NCBI GenBank assembly: GCA_029378245.1 | Contig: JARKIF010000127.1 | Location: 1 to 64,000, forward strand | DNA from: Roridomyces roridus | Taxonomy: Eukaryota > Basidiomycota > Agaricomycetes > Agaricales > Mycenaceae | Direction: 5' to 3' | Length of the DNA stretch: 64,000 nucleotides | Shown here: positions 22,385 through 33,405 of the stretch, piece by piece | Position numbering within the stretch: position 1 is the first letter of the stretch | Layout of the letters: the number at the start of each line of letters is the position of its first letter | Made by a program: the position numbers and the translations under genes | Notes under the pieces: model-generated | The model's database searches: none | Told to the model about the DNA's origin: nothing | The model's input: the letters and a program-made list of their open reading frames with translations, nothing else

Positions 22385-23560
22385 TCGAACTTCTGGACCG
22401 GCGGCACTTTGTTTTACACCAATCAGCTCCTCGATGTAAGCTGCATTGCATCCCCTGCAGCTCCTCTCTCAACCTCAGAGTCTCTGGTATTTCTCTCAAA
22501 TGCTGGCACGCACGCTCAGCTGACAGCTGCTGACTGATGTACAACCCTTTTCGACAGAGTCCTGTATTCAGACGTGCCGGGACATAGATGTGGACTTTCG
22601 ACTCCACATATGACCTTTCCCCTCAATTTCTCACTTTGCCACACACATCTCTGGGTTCCGACCTTGTCTTCTGTTGCGAGACGGCTAGCGGCTAAGTCAG
22701 CCCAATAGCTCATAGAGTCATAGCCATCTTTCTGTTGGCCAAAACCAAAACTTCTGCTCCAGGCTACCGTCCGCTGGGAATATTCTCGCCTCCAAAGTCA
22801 TGAAAAATGGCAAAATTTTCAAGACCCCGCTGCTTGATCTCACACGTCTCGATCTCGGCAGTCCTTCCGACTCCTTCAACGCCCACTATTTCCTGCAGTC
22901 CACGAAATTCTTTGGCTGCCGGTAAGTATTGTTGTCTCCAACTTTGCTCCAACTCATCTCAATCTTATTTGCACTAGTCAGGGTCTAGCTTACATCTTAG
23001 AACGTCTATGCCTGCCAGTGGGCGATCATCGTCGATTTGATTTATGCACTTCCGAGTCCCTTTGATCTCTCCGTTCTTGACGTCGCGTCGGGTTCTAATT
23101 ATTTAACACGCGCAGGTTTTCAGGAACGCCACAGTCTCCTTTCGGTCAGAGTCCATGTTCGCCAACGTTCAACCATTTCGTTGATAGTACTCGTGACGCT
23201 CGTGGTGTCAATGACGTCACGCTCGGGCAATTTTGAGTGCTATTGGTACCAGCTGCTCATCTAAGCACTACCAGTGAGTGACCCTATCCCCAATGTCACC
23301 CGAATTCTGAGGAGATCCGCAGTGCTTCACCCAGCAGCCAGATCAAAACTGGAGCATTTCCGCTGGATTAAGGTCGACTTTATGGCCTGCCGCCCAGGAG
23401 AAGACATTGAGGGCGTGTTATGCGGCGTCCCGCAACGTGTTGATTCTCGATTCACGCGAACCGAAGCAGGACTCGGAAGTGAGTCTTCCCTCATTGTTTG
23501 CATTAATATTTCGTTTTGTTCATAAGTACTGACTTCGATTGCATGAACAAGTGGTGCGAT
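22337..23560 (+). CDS. Possible eroded multi-exon gene of unknown family
   Basis: Exon-like pieces in one orientation end in good donors. ATG 22337 opens MTDFLLRALNSRPTIQSN and runs ..FYTNQLLD before GTAAGC. An open piece after CAG at 22763 reads LPSAGNILASKVMKNGKIFK ..LQSTKFFGCR before GTAAGT at 22922. A further open segment near 23274 reads SDPIPNVTRILRRSAVLHP ..RFTRTEAGLGS before GTGAGT. I could not join them into one unbroken protein and do not recognise them. Boundaries are approximate. The remainder of 21813-24574 shows nothing else. Confidence 0.25.
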
Positions 23561-24574
23561 ATCCTCCAAGCGGGTCTGCGCTGCTAGACCCCGAGTTATT
23601 TTGCTCGTAATAATATGTTGGGCATGGAATCAAGAGGTAAGTTGATTTCGCGCTGTTAGTGCTGAAATTGGGACTCCGTCCCACTTTTCCATCTGCGTGT
23701 ATATATGCGACACTTTCCGCACCTGCCAGTGGCTCAATTTAAAACATCTATCAGTAATGGCCCAGATTGGACTGCCGGAGTGGGGCGTAGGCACACTTTG
23801 TTTTGTTGAACCACTTCGCTGTTAGCAGGCTTCCCCGGCCGTTGTCTGCCGGATATGTATTATCCACCCAGAAACTGAACTTAAGATTAAATATTTTGCT
23901 CTACTGGATGCTGTAGAAATGAACAAGAAACAGAGCGAAAGGTTCAGCACCCGCCTCAAAGAGGCCCAATCCCAAGTCATGATTGTTTTTGGGTCTTGCT
24001 TTAGCTATTTATGCTTTCGACGGATGCGAGTCGAGAGACCTGGTCATTGTTATCCGATGCAACGAGGCTTTTTCCTCCTCCGGGTAGTGTGTAGTATTGC
24101 AGGAGATTGCTGCCAAGCCGCTGAATACGGCGATGGTGGGTACGCGAGGCCAGTGTCTCTTATTTCGGATGCAAATCCGGCCAGAAGCTGTTGAGTGGAG
24201 GGTAATACACGCCTCTTGCGCGAGGCTTTGCGCGTGGATCCGAGTCTCCCAATGTCAGCGCCCTGTCGAATTGAGCTTGCTTGCCACCAGGTGCTGGATA
24301 TTAATGGCGATCTTGCTGGCTTGATAAGTACCAGAATAGTCACAATGCCCAGCACTCAAATAGCTGGGTGGCACCATCTTGCTGGATACTCGACGACGAC
24401 CAAACCCAAGGAGAACGACCATTGTTCAGGACAAGACAATCGGCTGTGGCCAGAGATCTCCGCTTACATAAACAAAGCCGGTGGAGATTTGACCCTCCGA
24501 CTTCATTCATTCATATTCCTCCCTCTCCACCTCTCCTCCTCCTGGCTGAGCTCCAGCCCCACTCACCGACCACC

Positions 24575-25766
24575 ATGTCGCCCCCGACAGCAACGCCCAC
24601 CTCGTCCTCCTTCGCTCTCTTCTTTCTGCTGTTATGTCTACCCTCCTTGTCGCAGGCCACACCTCCTCCGTCCATTGCCAATGCCAAGAGAGCACCATCG
24701 CCGTATTGGCCTTGGAGACCCACGAGGCCTTCACCCCGTAGCGAGCCGTCTTTGGGATACTTTGCCCCCGCTGCTGCTGGGGGCTCTATGCTGACCGTTC
24801 GTCGCTTCAAGTCTCCTCCTCCGACTGGAAGAACTTAATGTGCGGTACTTGCAGGAAGCCCCTAACACGGGCGACCCGCCTCTGGGCGAACCACTCAACA
24901 TTATCGTAGCGGGGACGTCCGACTCTGCCGTCCTCGTCGACTCGCAGCAAAATGGTGGATTCAGGAACTATATGCTGTAAGTTGTCCGTCCGGAGGATGG
25001 TCTTGGCACGCGCTCATTCACTGGCAGGTCCATCGGGTTCAGCGCTGAATGTCTCGGCCAGCACGAAGGCGCACCGCAGACGGCTAATCTCGGCGATGGG
25101 AATGGTTATCGTGCGTGCCTCTGCCCGTCCCATCCATTCTTCTCACTCACTCACTCCAGAGAACGAAACAAACGAACTCCGCTGGGACTACGGCGACCCC
25201 CAAATTGGGACCTGCAAAGAAACCATCCAAGGCGGGAACCACTTCCGCTACTGGGTGCAAAACGGTGCCTCGGGCAACAGTAGCGCCATCTTCATGGCCA
25301 CATCGTACGAGCTCCCCATAGCTCAAGCGCACAATATCATCTCCAACGGGTACAACCTCGGGCGGGATTGGCTCGTCGGCAACATCACTGGCAACTTTGT
25401 CAATACGAGCGCGATCACGAACCAGACGACGTTTACCGGGACGACGTCGTTTGGGAATTACACGTACCAGACGGCGATTGCGTATGTCGGTGGGCTGTTG
25501 CAGGATAATGGGAATGGGGTCAATCATGCGAGTGACGTTGGTGTGAATGGGGGCAGCCCTCTGGATGGGCTGGTCGCTGTTTTGGAGGTCAAGATCACCA
25601 GCAGACCGCCGAGTAGCCCGTCGGGGTGCGTCCTCCTTACAGTCTATCCTCTCGGATTCGACGACTGATTACTTTTCGCAGAGCTGGCTCCCGATTCTCG
25701 CTCTTGACGATGACGTCTCTTCCTACGGCGCTGTTACTAGTACTCGGTGCCCTGTGCGCACTATGA
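24575..25766 (+). CDS. Secreted, probably GPI-anchored agaricomycete protein
   Basis: Exons 24575-24796, 24855-24976, 25028-25110, 25160-25625 and 25682-25766 join in phase to 325 residues. The hydrophobic leader SSFALFFLLLCLPSLSQA is a signal peptide. The body contains PLNIIVAGTSDSAVLVD, SIGFSAECLGQHEGAPQTA NLGDGNGY and GTCKETIQGGNHFRYWVQNG, a pattern I associate with a conserved but uncharacterised basidiomycete secreted family. It carries many N-x-S/T sequons (NNS-type, NIT, NTS, NQT, NYT). The C-terminus LPTALLLVLGALCAL after a small-residue site suggests GPI attachment. Function unknown; an extracellular location is well supported. Confidence 0.82.
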
Positions 25767-25929
25767 CGACGGACGGACGGACTCTTTCTTTAATAATCAT
25801 CACCCGCATAGAGGGCGCTACGGACCCAAAATATACACTGCAGACTTGACGAAAGACTGATTTACGATACGAGTGCTACATATACCCTCACACTACCAAC
25901 TATCAATCGTATACTGAGTACCCTTGCTA

Positions 25930-26520
25930 TCTACTTACGTCGCACAACTTGAATTTTCTGAAGTGACGACCGCATGGCAATGGAATAGACGGTACGGTAT
26001 GCGTTGTGCGGGTCGCCGGGGGTGCGGACCGAGCCGAGCAAGGGAAGCCAAAGCGGAGGGTGCGTCAGCATGTAAGCTTATGAATGTCGGGCGGCGCAGG
26101 ATGTGGGAAGAGAGGAGGCGCAAGGAGAACAATTCGGATTCCCGCTGTTGGTATATTCGAGCTAATACTGCAGAGATTTGAGATGACTGAGTGAGAATAG
26201 AAAGAAAGATCTCCATGGGGTCGTGCAGCTTGAGTTTTCTAGAGTGATGGGCTAACTCTCAAGCCTGACTCAAGGATGCGACTTGCGAGGTTAGGAGAGT
26301 CAAGTGGGGGTGGACCGAGGTTTCAAGAAGGGTGAATCATGATGCATGATGTCGCGCGACGTAGATGTGGAAAGCGAGGGCGCAAGGGAGAACAATCCGA
26401 ATTCACATTCCTCTCGATATAAAGCTAATCCTGCAGAGATGTGAGATGACCGAGTACTTTGACGCAAAAGTATATAGCACGCACCATATCAGAATAGAAA
26501 GAAGATCTCCATGGGCAGTG
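25930..26520. repeat. Tandem repeat, unit about 265 bp
   Basis: Unit 1 (about 25935-26215) and unit 2 (about 26220-26515) share CTTGAATTTTCTGAAGTGA/CTTGAGTTTTCTAGAGTGA, GGCGCAAGGAGAACAAT, GCTAATACTGCAGAGAT and AGAAAGATCTCCATGGG. It lies in the stretch before the NTF2-like gene, so it may have duplicated promoter elements. No ORF is supported in 25767-26632. Confidence 0.7.
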
Positions 26521-26632
26521 ACTGTGATGAAATGGCCGGGTATGGCCTCGGGCTCGGCCAGGGGGCCGAAGGGCATATGCATCCATACTAGCCAGAAGGC
26601 ATCGTCTGAATCTTTGCCTCCCACAATACCCC

Positions 26633-27200
26633 ATGACACCACCCACACAAAAACAACTCCTCTTCGCCGCAGACGCCCTCTTCCTCGACTTTGACTCCAA
26701 CACACCCTGCAGCGTCCTAATCAGCCATTTCTCATCAGACGAATCGGTCGTACTGCAACACGCACCGGCTCGATGCCCGCACCGCAGTACATCCCTCATG
26801 ACGGGTCCAAACGCCGTGCGCTCGTACCTCGACTTGCTCGCAACGTACTGGTATCGCTCGGAATCGCAAATCCACGAACGGAAGGTCGTGGGGGCGAATA
26901 GAGTGGAAGTGAGCGCAAGCGTGAGGTGGACGTGGCGCTCGAGTGGGCGGTCTTGGGTGGAGGATTTCGTGTGTTTGTTGGATTATGACGAGCATTTGAA
27001 GGTGGTTGGGATGACGGTTGATACCAAGTCCGCGCCTGGGACGTGTATTATGAGAGCTGTGGATGCGGCTGAGCCGATTTTGTGGACGTTGAGGTGCGTG
27101 TTTCTATTCCGTTGTCTGGCCCTTTTTTGACGAGGGACTGTGTAGTGATTTGCCAGAAATCATGGCACTGGACTTTGGAACAGGGGCGAAGTCCTTGTAG
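26633..27200 (+). CDS. NTF2-like/SnoaL-like small protein
   Basis: Exons 26633-27093 and 27146-27200 give 171 residues. The order FAADALFLDFDS, GPNAVRSYLDLLATYWYRSE, VEVSASVRWTWRSSGRSW and EDFVCLLDYDEHLKVVGMTV matches the helix-then-curved-sheet pattern of the NTF2-like fold (helix cluster, then strands around the pocket). Without the intron the frame runs into a stop after LRCVFLFRCLALF; splicing gives the more natural end SDLPEIMALDFGTGAKSL. The fold is an inference from pattern, and no catalytic residues can be named. A binding or isomerase-like role is possible. Confidence 0.65.
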
Positions 27201-27414
27201 AGTAGCGTTCTCAGAAGTAATGGGTCGTAGTACAAGCCACAAGAGTCGGAGAAACAATCGTCTTTCGAGAGACCGTGGTGGTGATGGAAGACAAGGCGAT
27301 CAATTTCCTTTTTGCACCTCTCCATCGAATAATGGCATTCCATATAGTAGTTAGCACAACAGAAATAAGTTAAGGGTAAGTACCAAGGTATATAGGTCGT
27401 AAAAAGATGCACGG

Positions 27415-29687
27415 TCAAGGACTCTGGGGCGCAGTGAAGAACCCCGAAGCAGTAATACCCACCGCCTCCACCGCCGCCCCCGTCCCCTTCCTCGTAGTCC
27501 CCCTCCCAATAGATATGGACCCCATCCGCCCAACAGTCGAGCCAAACCCAGGCACGCCCTTCTCCACGCTCACAAGCGACCTCGTCCGACTCGATCCATA
27601 CACGCCTCCGCCCCCGTTGCCACTCGTCATCGAACGCGCGCCAATAGCAGCTGCAGACGCAGAACCCGACATCGTATTCCGATGTCTCGGCCGGAAGGTA
27701 CTGTGTCCACCACCTGCCCCCGCTCCCCCTGCTCCCCAGGCACTTGGGGGTGCACCCGAAGGCGAGCCAGACCCACTCCCATTCTGCCCCATCCCAATAG
27801 GCATAACCAGCATCGCATCATCAAGATCCTCATCCTCATTCTGCGATCGCACACTCCGCACGCTTTGTCTGCGCTCCGCCAGTTCTGCAGAGGATACAGA
27901 AGCAGAGGATGACGCGGACGCGGAAGAGTCGCCGTGGTTACGCAGGGTTGGGGGCGCAGCTTCAGCGCGGTCTGGTATCTCGTCAAAGACTTCAAAGTAG
28001 CGTTGTATGCAGAGCTTGATGACGATGCCCAGGGTCGTCTTGCCTTCAGCGAGCGCTGCGGTGTTGGATGTAGGTGGAGATGGGGCGGCGCTGGGGGATG
28101 CGGCAAACAATGCGGGTCCGCCTGGGACACTGCACATCCAAACGTCTCGCGCAGGGTTCGTCTTGCTGGCAACGAGATTGGGGCATAGTACGACCGAAAG
28201 GTTGTGTGCGTCCATGCGATTTGAGGCTGCCCGTAGAGAGACGTCGTGCATGAGATCTACGTCTAATTCAGCTTCAAGAACAAGAAAAGCAGGAAAGCTC
28301 TTACGGAGGACATGGCTCAGCAGGATGTAGACGCACGGCGGAAGCTGTGGTAACAGCACGTCCCGTATGTACGCAATAGCCGCGAGGTCGCGCTCCACAT
28401 TCGCAGGGTCCCTGGCGTCGGGAGACGCGGATGGCATGGGACAACGACGGATGACGGGGGTAGAGGCTCTCCGGGAAGATAGGCTCCGGCAGGTCGCGGA
28501 GGTACTTCTTGAGCAGGACGGCAGCGAGGTGAGGGTCGCCAAAGGTGTCCAAGGAGACGACATTTCCTGGAGGGCGGCGTGAGAGTGTGCATGGCGGGCA
28601 ATGGTCGGAGACAAACCGCGATCGTATGCTTCCTGTGCTGCCCTTAGCATCACTGATTGCGGTGACCGACGGAAGAGCCCCTCCTCCTCCATTCCAGACT
28701 CGTGAAGGAATTGGATGGCATCCCGGACGACGCGAGGAATACCGCCCTTCTCGCCATCATAGCCCATGAGGTCTTCGAGAGGAACACCAAAGATGTGAGT
28801 ATCGCCCCGCGTCGTGACTGGCAGTGTTATCTTGCTCTCGTATTTGAGATTTTCCTGATATACTGCCGGTGGGACGTCGATCTGCGTGAGCGGGATGTGG
28901 CACGCAAGCTCGGAAAGGGTGGAGATATAGGTGAGTTTGCGGAAAAATTTAGGGCTAATGATAGCGCCTGCGAGACTGAAAAGCACTACATAATCCAGAG
29001 TCAGCACAGTGAATGAGAAGGGGACTGTGCACGCACTTTTCGAAAAAAAGGACGAATGGACGATATACATCCGCTTGAGATTCTTGCGGTACTTTCTCCC
29101 CAGACTGCGATACGCCTTCCACACCCAATTCCATCCCGGCGTGTGACGTCCTCCCGCAGCGAAGAAGACGACGGCATAGTCGGACTCGACATACAGATTC
29201 AGGTAGCCCAATATTTTGCTGTTGCATGTATATGGATCAGGGGCGCTCAAAAAGCGCGCAGATAGCGGACGCACGACAGTAAGAGGTCATAACTGACTTC
29301 CTTTGGGTCCGGCAGACCAGAGGCGTTGACTACGACCCTACGACCATGCCGTCAGGCTTGGAATAAGCTTCGACAATTGAATGAGACATACATCGGCCGT
29401 GTTCTAAGAAGGTCCGTTAGCGACTTGACCCCACAGGAGCTCCCTACTACTCACTCAAAGTCGACGCCGGCTTGGAAAATAAGCCGAGTGAGGATCTCAT
29501 CGACGTTGTCCCGGCCCTCATGAGCTCCATATTCGTCCCCACTCTGACGTCTCGCCCATGGAGCTGTGAATTTGCGCTTGAAGCCCGGAGATGCGGGAGA
29601 AGAAGAAGAAGCGGGAGAAGACTGAGCAAGAGACAAGGCAGCGAGTCTCTGCTTGAGTGTCGTGCCGACCTTGACCGAAGGAGCCAT
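27415..29687 (-). CDS. CRAL-TRIO/BCH plus RhoGAP domain protein
   Basis: Exons 29687-29455, 29403-29392 (12 nt), 29337-29275, 29218-29037, 28985-28617, 28566-28305 and 28262-27415 give about 655 residues. The N-terminal half has a CRAL-TRIO-like domain (NASGLPDPKEVSYDLLLSK, LNLYVESDYAVVFFAAGG, SLGRKYRKNLKRMYIVH, GAIISPKFFRKLTYI), as in ARHGAP1. The RhoGAP domain follows: GIPRVVRDAIQFL, GLFRRSP with the arginine finger, KKYLRDLPEPIFPESLY, MDAHNLSVVLCPNLV. A long Ser/Gly-rich tail ends the protein. It should stimulate GTP hydrolysis by Rho/Cdc42-type GTPases at membranes. One base too many sits in a C5 run (28456-28460): PESLYP needs a shift to reach VIRRCPMPS. The run suggests a sequencing error, otherwise the gene is broken. 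Confidence 0.85.
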
Positions 29688-30239
29688 GCACGAGCGGCCA
29701 GGTGTCGGTGGAGAGAGTGCAAGGCCAAAAGCGAATTGATGGCTCCGATCGCTAAATGCGGATCATCGCATGGCTAATTTCGTCCCTGACTTGAACGCTC
29801 ATGTGAGCACCCTGCAAGCCGCGTATAACCAAGACATTGCCTGAATCGTTGAACGACTTTCGGATGAAGGAAGAGGAAGATGAGGACCGCTGAATACTTG
29901 CCACTGATCAAGCCCCGGAAACTCCACCAAATTCTGGATTTCATACCGGATTGGCCTGGTCGGGACCTCAAAAGCCCAATCTGGGACAAGGCTTGGCGCC
30001 TGTCCGGGTGGATTCTAGAATTTTCTTGCCCCGCGGCGCACAGTATCTGGTGCTACATGGGCGAAATCTGGCATTTGTGAGTGACAAATTTGGCTCCAAT
30101 TCCACCATTTGAAAAGGCGGTAGTTCCAGGAAAACTTTGGTCGAACTTCGTCAAAAGCCTAATGCTGGGCGGCGGGTCAGCGATTTTTACCTCGAAAATC
30201 CAATTTTCGGATAACCCTTTGGAGCTTCTCGGGGCCTCA

Positions 30240-30338
30240 CATCAGGAAAACTGGGGACACTGCATAGCACTATGCAGCACTATGCAGCACTATGCAGTGC
30301 TGCATAGTGCCATAGTAACTTCTCCAGTTTTCCTGATG
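30240..30338. mobile_element. 99-bp hairpin MITE-like element
   Basis: Perfect 15-bp inverted ends, CATCAGGAAAACTGG (30240-30254) and its complement (30324-30338), enclose three GCACTATGCAG direct units and one inverted unit (CTGCATAGTGC). The whole can fold into one hairpin. It lies in the promoter region of MFS copy 2. Otherwise 29688-30482 contains only sequence shared with 34830-35120, upstream of MFS copy 3. Confidence 0.7.
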
Positions 30339-30384
30339 CACTTATCCCTTTCAGAGCTAGACGGCATCTGCTCTCGCTTCTCAA

Positions 30385-30390
30385 GATAAG
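30385..30390 (+). promoter_or_regulatory. GATAAG site upstream of MFS copy 2
   Basis: CTTCTCAAGATAAGCTCC lies about 95 bp before the ATG and is repeated upstream of copy 3 (35209-35214). GATAAG is the binding core of fungal nitrogen GATA factors (AreA/Nit2). Regulation of this gene by such a factor is inference. Confidence 0.4.
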
Positions 30391-30482
30391 CTCCTTGGAA
30401 CGCCTCGGGCGGCGCTGGATCGAGCATGAGATGGTGTTAAAAGGGAGGCAGCTCTTCCCCCCCCCAACTCCCACTTGCCTCC

Positions 30483-33040
30483 ATGCTAATGTCGAGCGAC
30501 AACGAGAAGAGTGCGCCGCTGCCAGAAATCGGCACCCCGGAGCGCATGCTTGCCGAACGCAAGTTGGTGCGCAGGCTGGACCGTCGACTTCTGCCGACGC
30601 TCGTCTTGATATATGTCATGAACAACATCGACGTGAGTCTCCACTTGTATATGGATTCAAATACGAGTCGTGATTCTTAGAGGACCGGGATCACTACTGC
30701 TCGATTGCGGGGCTTGGAGCAGGACTTGCGGCTTTCAGTCGGTCGGACTCGTTTCAAAGACTTGACTGACTCATTCCAGACCTCCAATATAACGTAATTT
30801 TATCGGCGTTGTATATTCTCTACTCGCCCGCACAAATCCCCTCCAACATGGCGAGTTCCTCTCCGCTATTATGATCAGTTCTGACAGCCGTTCAGATCCT
30901 CAATCGAATTACTCGGTATGTGGTGCGGATTTTTTCATGAGTCGGCGTCACATTCGACATAGCCCGTCGTGGTACATCGGCTGCTGTGTGGTGGCATGGG
31001 GTCTTGTGAGCTTGCTCACCTCTGTCAGTGCCTTCGATAATATCCATTCCCCACCAAATCTCATCGAGAATGGCAGCAAACTCGAGGCTACAGCGGGCTG
31101 GTGGCATGCCGTATTTTCCTAGGGTTACCTGAGGTGTGTTTGCGCCCGGACAACAAGCATATTATAAACCTTGGCTGAAGAATCCAACAGGCTGCATTTT
31201 ATCCTGGATGTAAGCAGCTCACCACAAATACATACTCGCATATCGACACCACACAGCAACGTACCTGTTGTCGCGATGGTATACGAAAAAGGCAGGGATG
31301 TACCCATCCTGGCAACTCGCGGTCTGAACGTTCACAGGAGCTGGCACTTCGCTGTGCAATATTGTACGCCGGTTTCCTTCTGGCCAATGCATTTGGCGCT
31401 GTAGGTGTGCCGATGGCGGGGACGTATTCCAATTTTGACCCCTTCACCCTGCAAGTTAATGGCCGCTGGAATCTTGTCGAACATGGAAGGAAGACTGGGG
31501 ATTCGGGCCTGGAGATGGTATGTGTGTGCGTCATTGACGATATGTGTGACAAAAGCTGGGATCGTACTAGGCTGTTCATAATCGAGGTCAGCGAGCTCTA
31601 CGTGGACTAGAACTGTCTTTGAAGTTTCAACAGGGCTCTATCACGATTGCCCTTGGGGTGTTTACCATGTTCGTTTGGCTGCATCTCAGAAATGCTCGTG
31701 CTCATGGAAATTGATTAATTAGATGGGCGTTACCGGACTACGTGAGTCGGGTCCGATCAACTCAAGCAGGAAGAATACCTATCGGGGCTTCTAGCCAAAT
31801 AACACATCATGGATCGTCGGAAACGAGCGTCGACTTGCACAGGTCCGGCTCGCCGAGGATGCAGGTGAGGCCGACCAAGATAACGCCGAGGATACGTACG
31901 TGTGCTTCCTCGTTTACCTTGCCAAGTTGAATTATGGTGTCAGCCCTCTACGCGGTCTCAAGCTAGCTGCTCTGGACCCGCTGGTGTGGGCGTTTGCAAT
32001 CATGAACATGACTCAGATCTTCGGCCTGAGCTTCGTTATTTTCTGTGAGTTTGGCGACGTTTGCCATAGCATAAACCGGGCATAAATTCATCTGCTTCGG
32101 ATTTCCAGTCCCGACCCTGACTCGCTCCCTTGGCTTTTCGATTACAATTAGCTTGGTGCTTGTAGCGTACGTACTTGCCTACCGCCTACTTCTTCTCAAT
32201 GTTTACCTGTCCTCACTGGCAGCCCCCCGTGGCTCTTCGCCTCAGCGATATGCTGTCTCAACTCCTGGCACGCAGGTCCGTCCTCCTCCTATTCTTTTAA
32301 CTCCATGTGGCTTATGCATCAGCTCAGATGCAACTCGAGAACGATACTTTCACATAGCCGGAACCTGGTGGGTAGTCAGTCTCGGGCTCATTATTTCCAT
32401 CTGCACCAGGAACCTCGGCGCTCGGTACTTGTCCATGTTTTTCATGGTATTCGGCTTTGCCGGTGGGTGGTTTTGATTTCTTGAATATTCCGAGGTGCGC
32501 TGAATTGAATAGGATTTTCGCTGACGGCTGTATGGGTGTCGAATGTCATCCCTCGGCCACCATCGTAAGTTCACCTTCTCTCGTGCATGCACACACCTCA
32601 ATTGAGATTGCACTACTAGCAAAAGGGCCGCAGCCATCGCTATCGTTAACGCTGTGGGAAATATCGGGAACATGTACGTGCAATCTGTCGTACAGCCATT
32701 CCTGGCTAAAAGAACTCCAGAATTGGTTCATACTCGTGGAAATCCGAGTGGGGTCCCCTCTACCACCAATCTATGATCATCTCCCTCTGCGCGCTGGTTC
32801 TCAGCTCGGTCATTGCTCTCGGTTCGTCTGCTTGTGGTGTCGTGTCGTTTACGTGTAAACATGCGCACCTCTGTAGGGATCCGCCAACATCTCGTCTTGA
32901 GAAACAAACGGCTTGATGAGGACGAGCAGGTTGCGGTGAATGGTGCTGATGAGGGGCGTGTCAGAGAGGCGGCGGTGTTGGAGGGGATCACCTTCGAACA
33001 GGCGATGGAGAAGCGGAAGGGGTTCAGGTATCTGCATTGA
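30483..33040 (+). CDS. MFS transporter, Dal5-like (ACS) family, copy 2
   Basis: All exons of the family can be followed without a stop, through about 21 introns. The start is ATG 30483 (MLMSSDNEKSAP) or the ATG at 30489. Landmarks: AERKLVRRLDRRLLPTLVL, GITTARLRGLEQDL, NRITRPSWYIGCCVVAWG, GYSGLVACRIFLGLPE, YLLSRWYTKK, AAGILSNMEGRLGIRAWRW, ALPDYPNNTSWIVGNERR, RGLKLAALDPLVWAFAIM, ERYFHIAGTWWVVSLG, VIPRPPSKRAAAIAIVN, and the tail EGITFEQAMEKRKGFRYLH. Two introns need GC donors: at 30851 (GCGAGT, good) and 31292 (GCAGGG, poor). If the second is not spliced the gene fails. First of four tandem copies; very close to copy 3. Plasma-membrane uptake of an organic anion is expected from the family. Confidence 0.75.
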
Positions 33041-33099
33041 TTAGGGAAACATATACTACGTGGGACAATTCTTTTCATTAATGTCACGAATCCCGGGTG

Positions 33100-33405
33100 C
33101 ATAAGATTAAGATTCAGATAAGGCCCAAGTCTCTCGCGGCGTATGGCCACTCCAAGTGGCGACCCGACCCCACAGAGCTCTCTACCAACCGGCCAGAGAG
33201 TGAGTAAGATACATGTACCACAAATCGGAAATAAACCTCCATTTTCCTGTCCCCATCCTCTGTCTCCGACCCATCCTGAAGTGCAAGCAAATGTATTAAT
33301 ATTTCTCGATGCCTTGGAACCGTGGGAGTGTGGTGGACTATTTGCACATCGGAGTTTGATCGAATCACCTTTTGCTTCCGAACCACCTCCTCGTCTCACT
33401 TGCTC
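33100..33405. repeat. Dispersed repeat R1, copy C (diverged)
   Basis: The part from about 33285 onward (GGAACCGTGGGAG, GGAGTTTGATCGAATC, ACCTTTTGCTTCCGAACCACC) matches R1 copies A and B in the same order and strand. The first 180 bp are only weakly similar. It abuts the 62-bp inverted repeat. Confidence 0.45.

Noticed and set aside
24195..24794. 199-codon plus-strand ORF before the secreted protein
   Set aside because: Reads through the promoter and start region of the gene at 24575 in another frame; low-complexity S/P/R composition.
27415..29274. Unspliced 619-codon ORF taken as the whole RhoGAP gene
   Set aside because: It begins inside an intron (29274), reads through four further introns and contains SPWTPLATLTSLPSCSRS-type nonsense where the correct frame gives the RhoGAP core.
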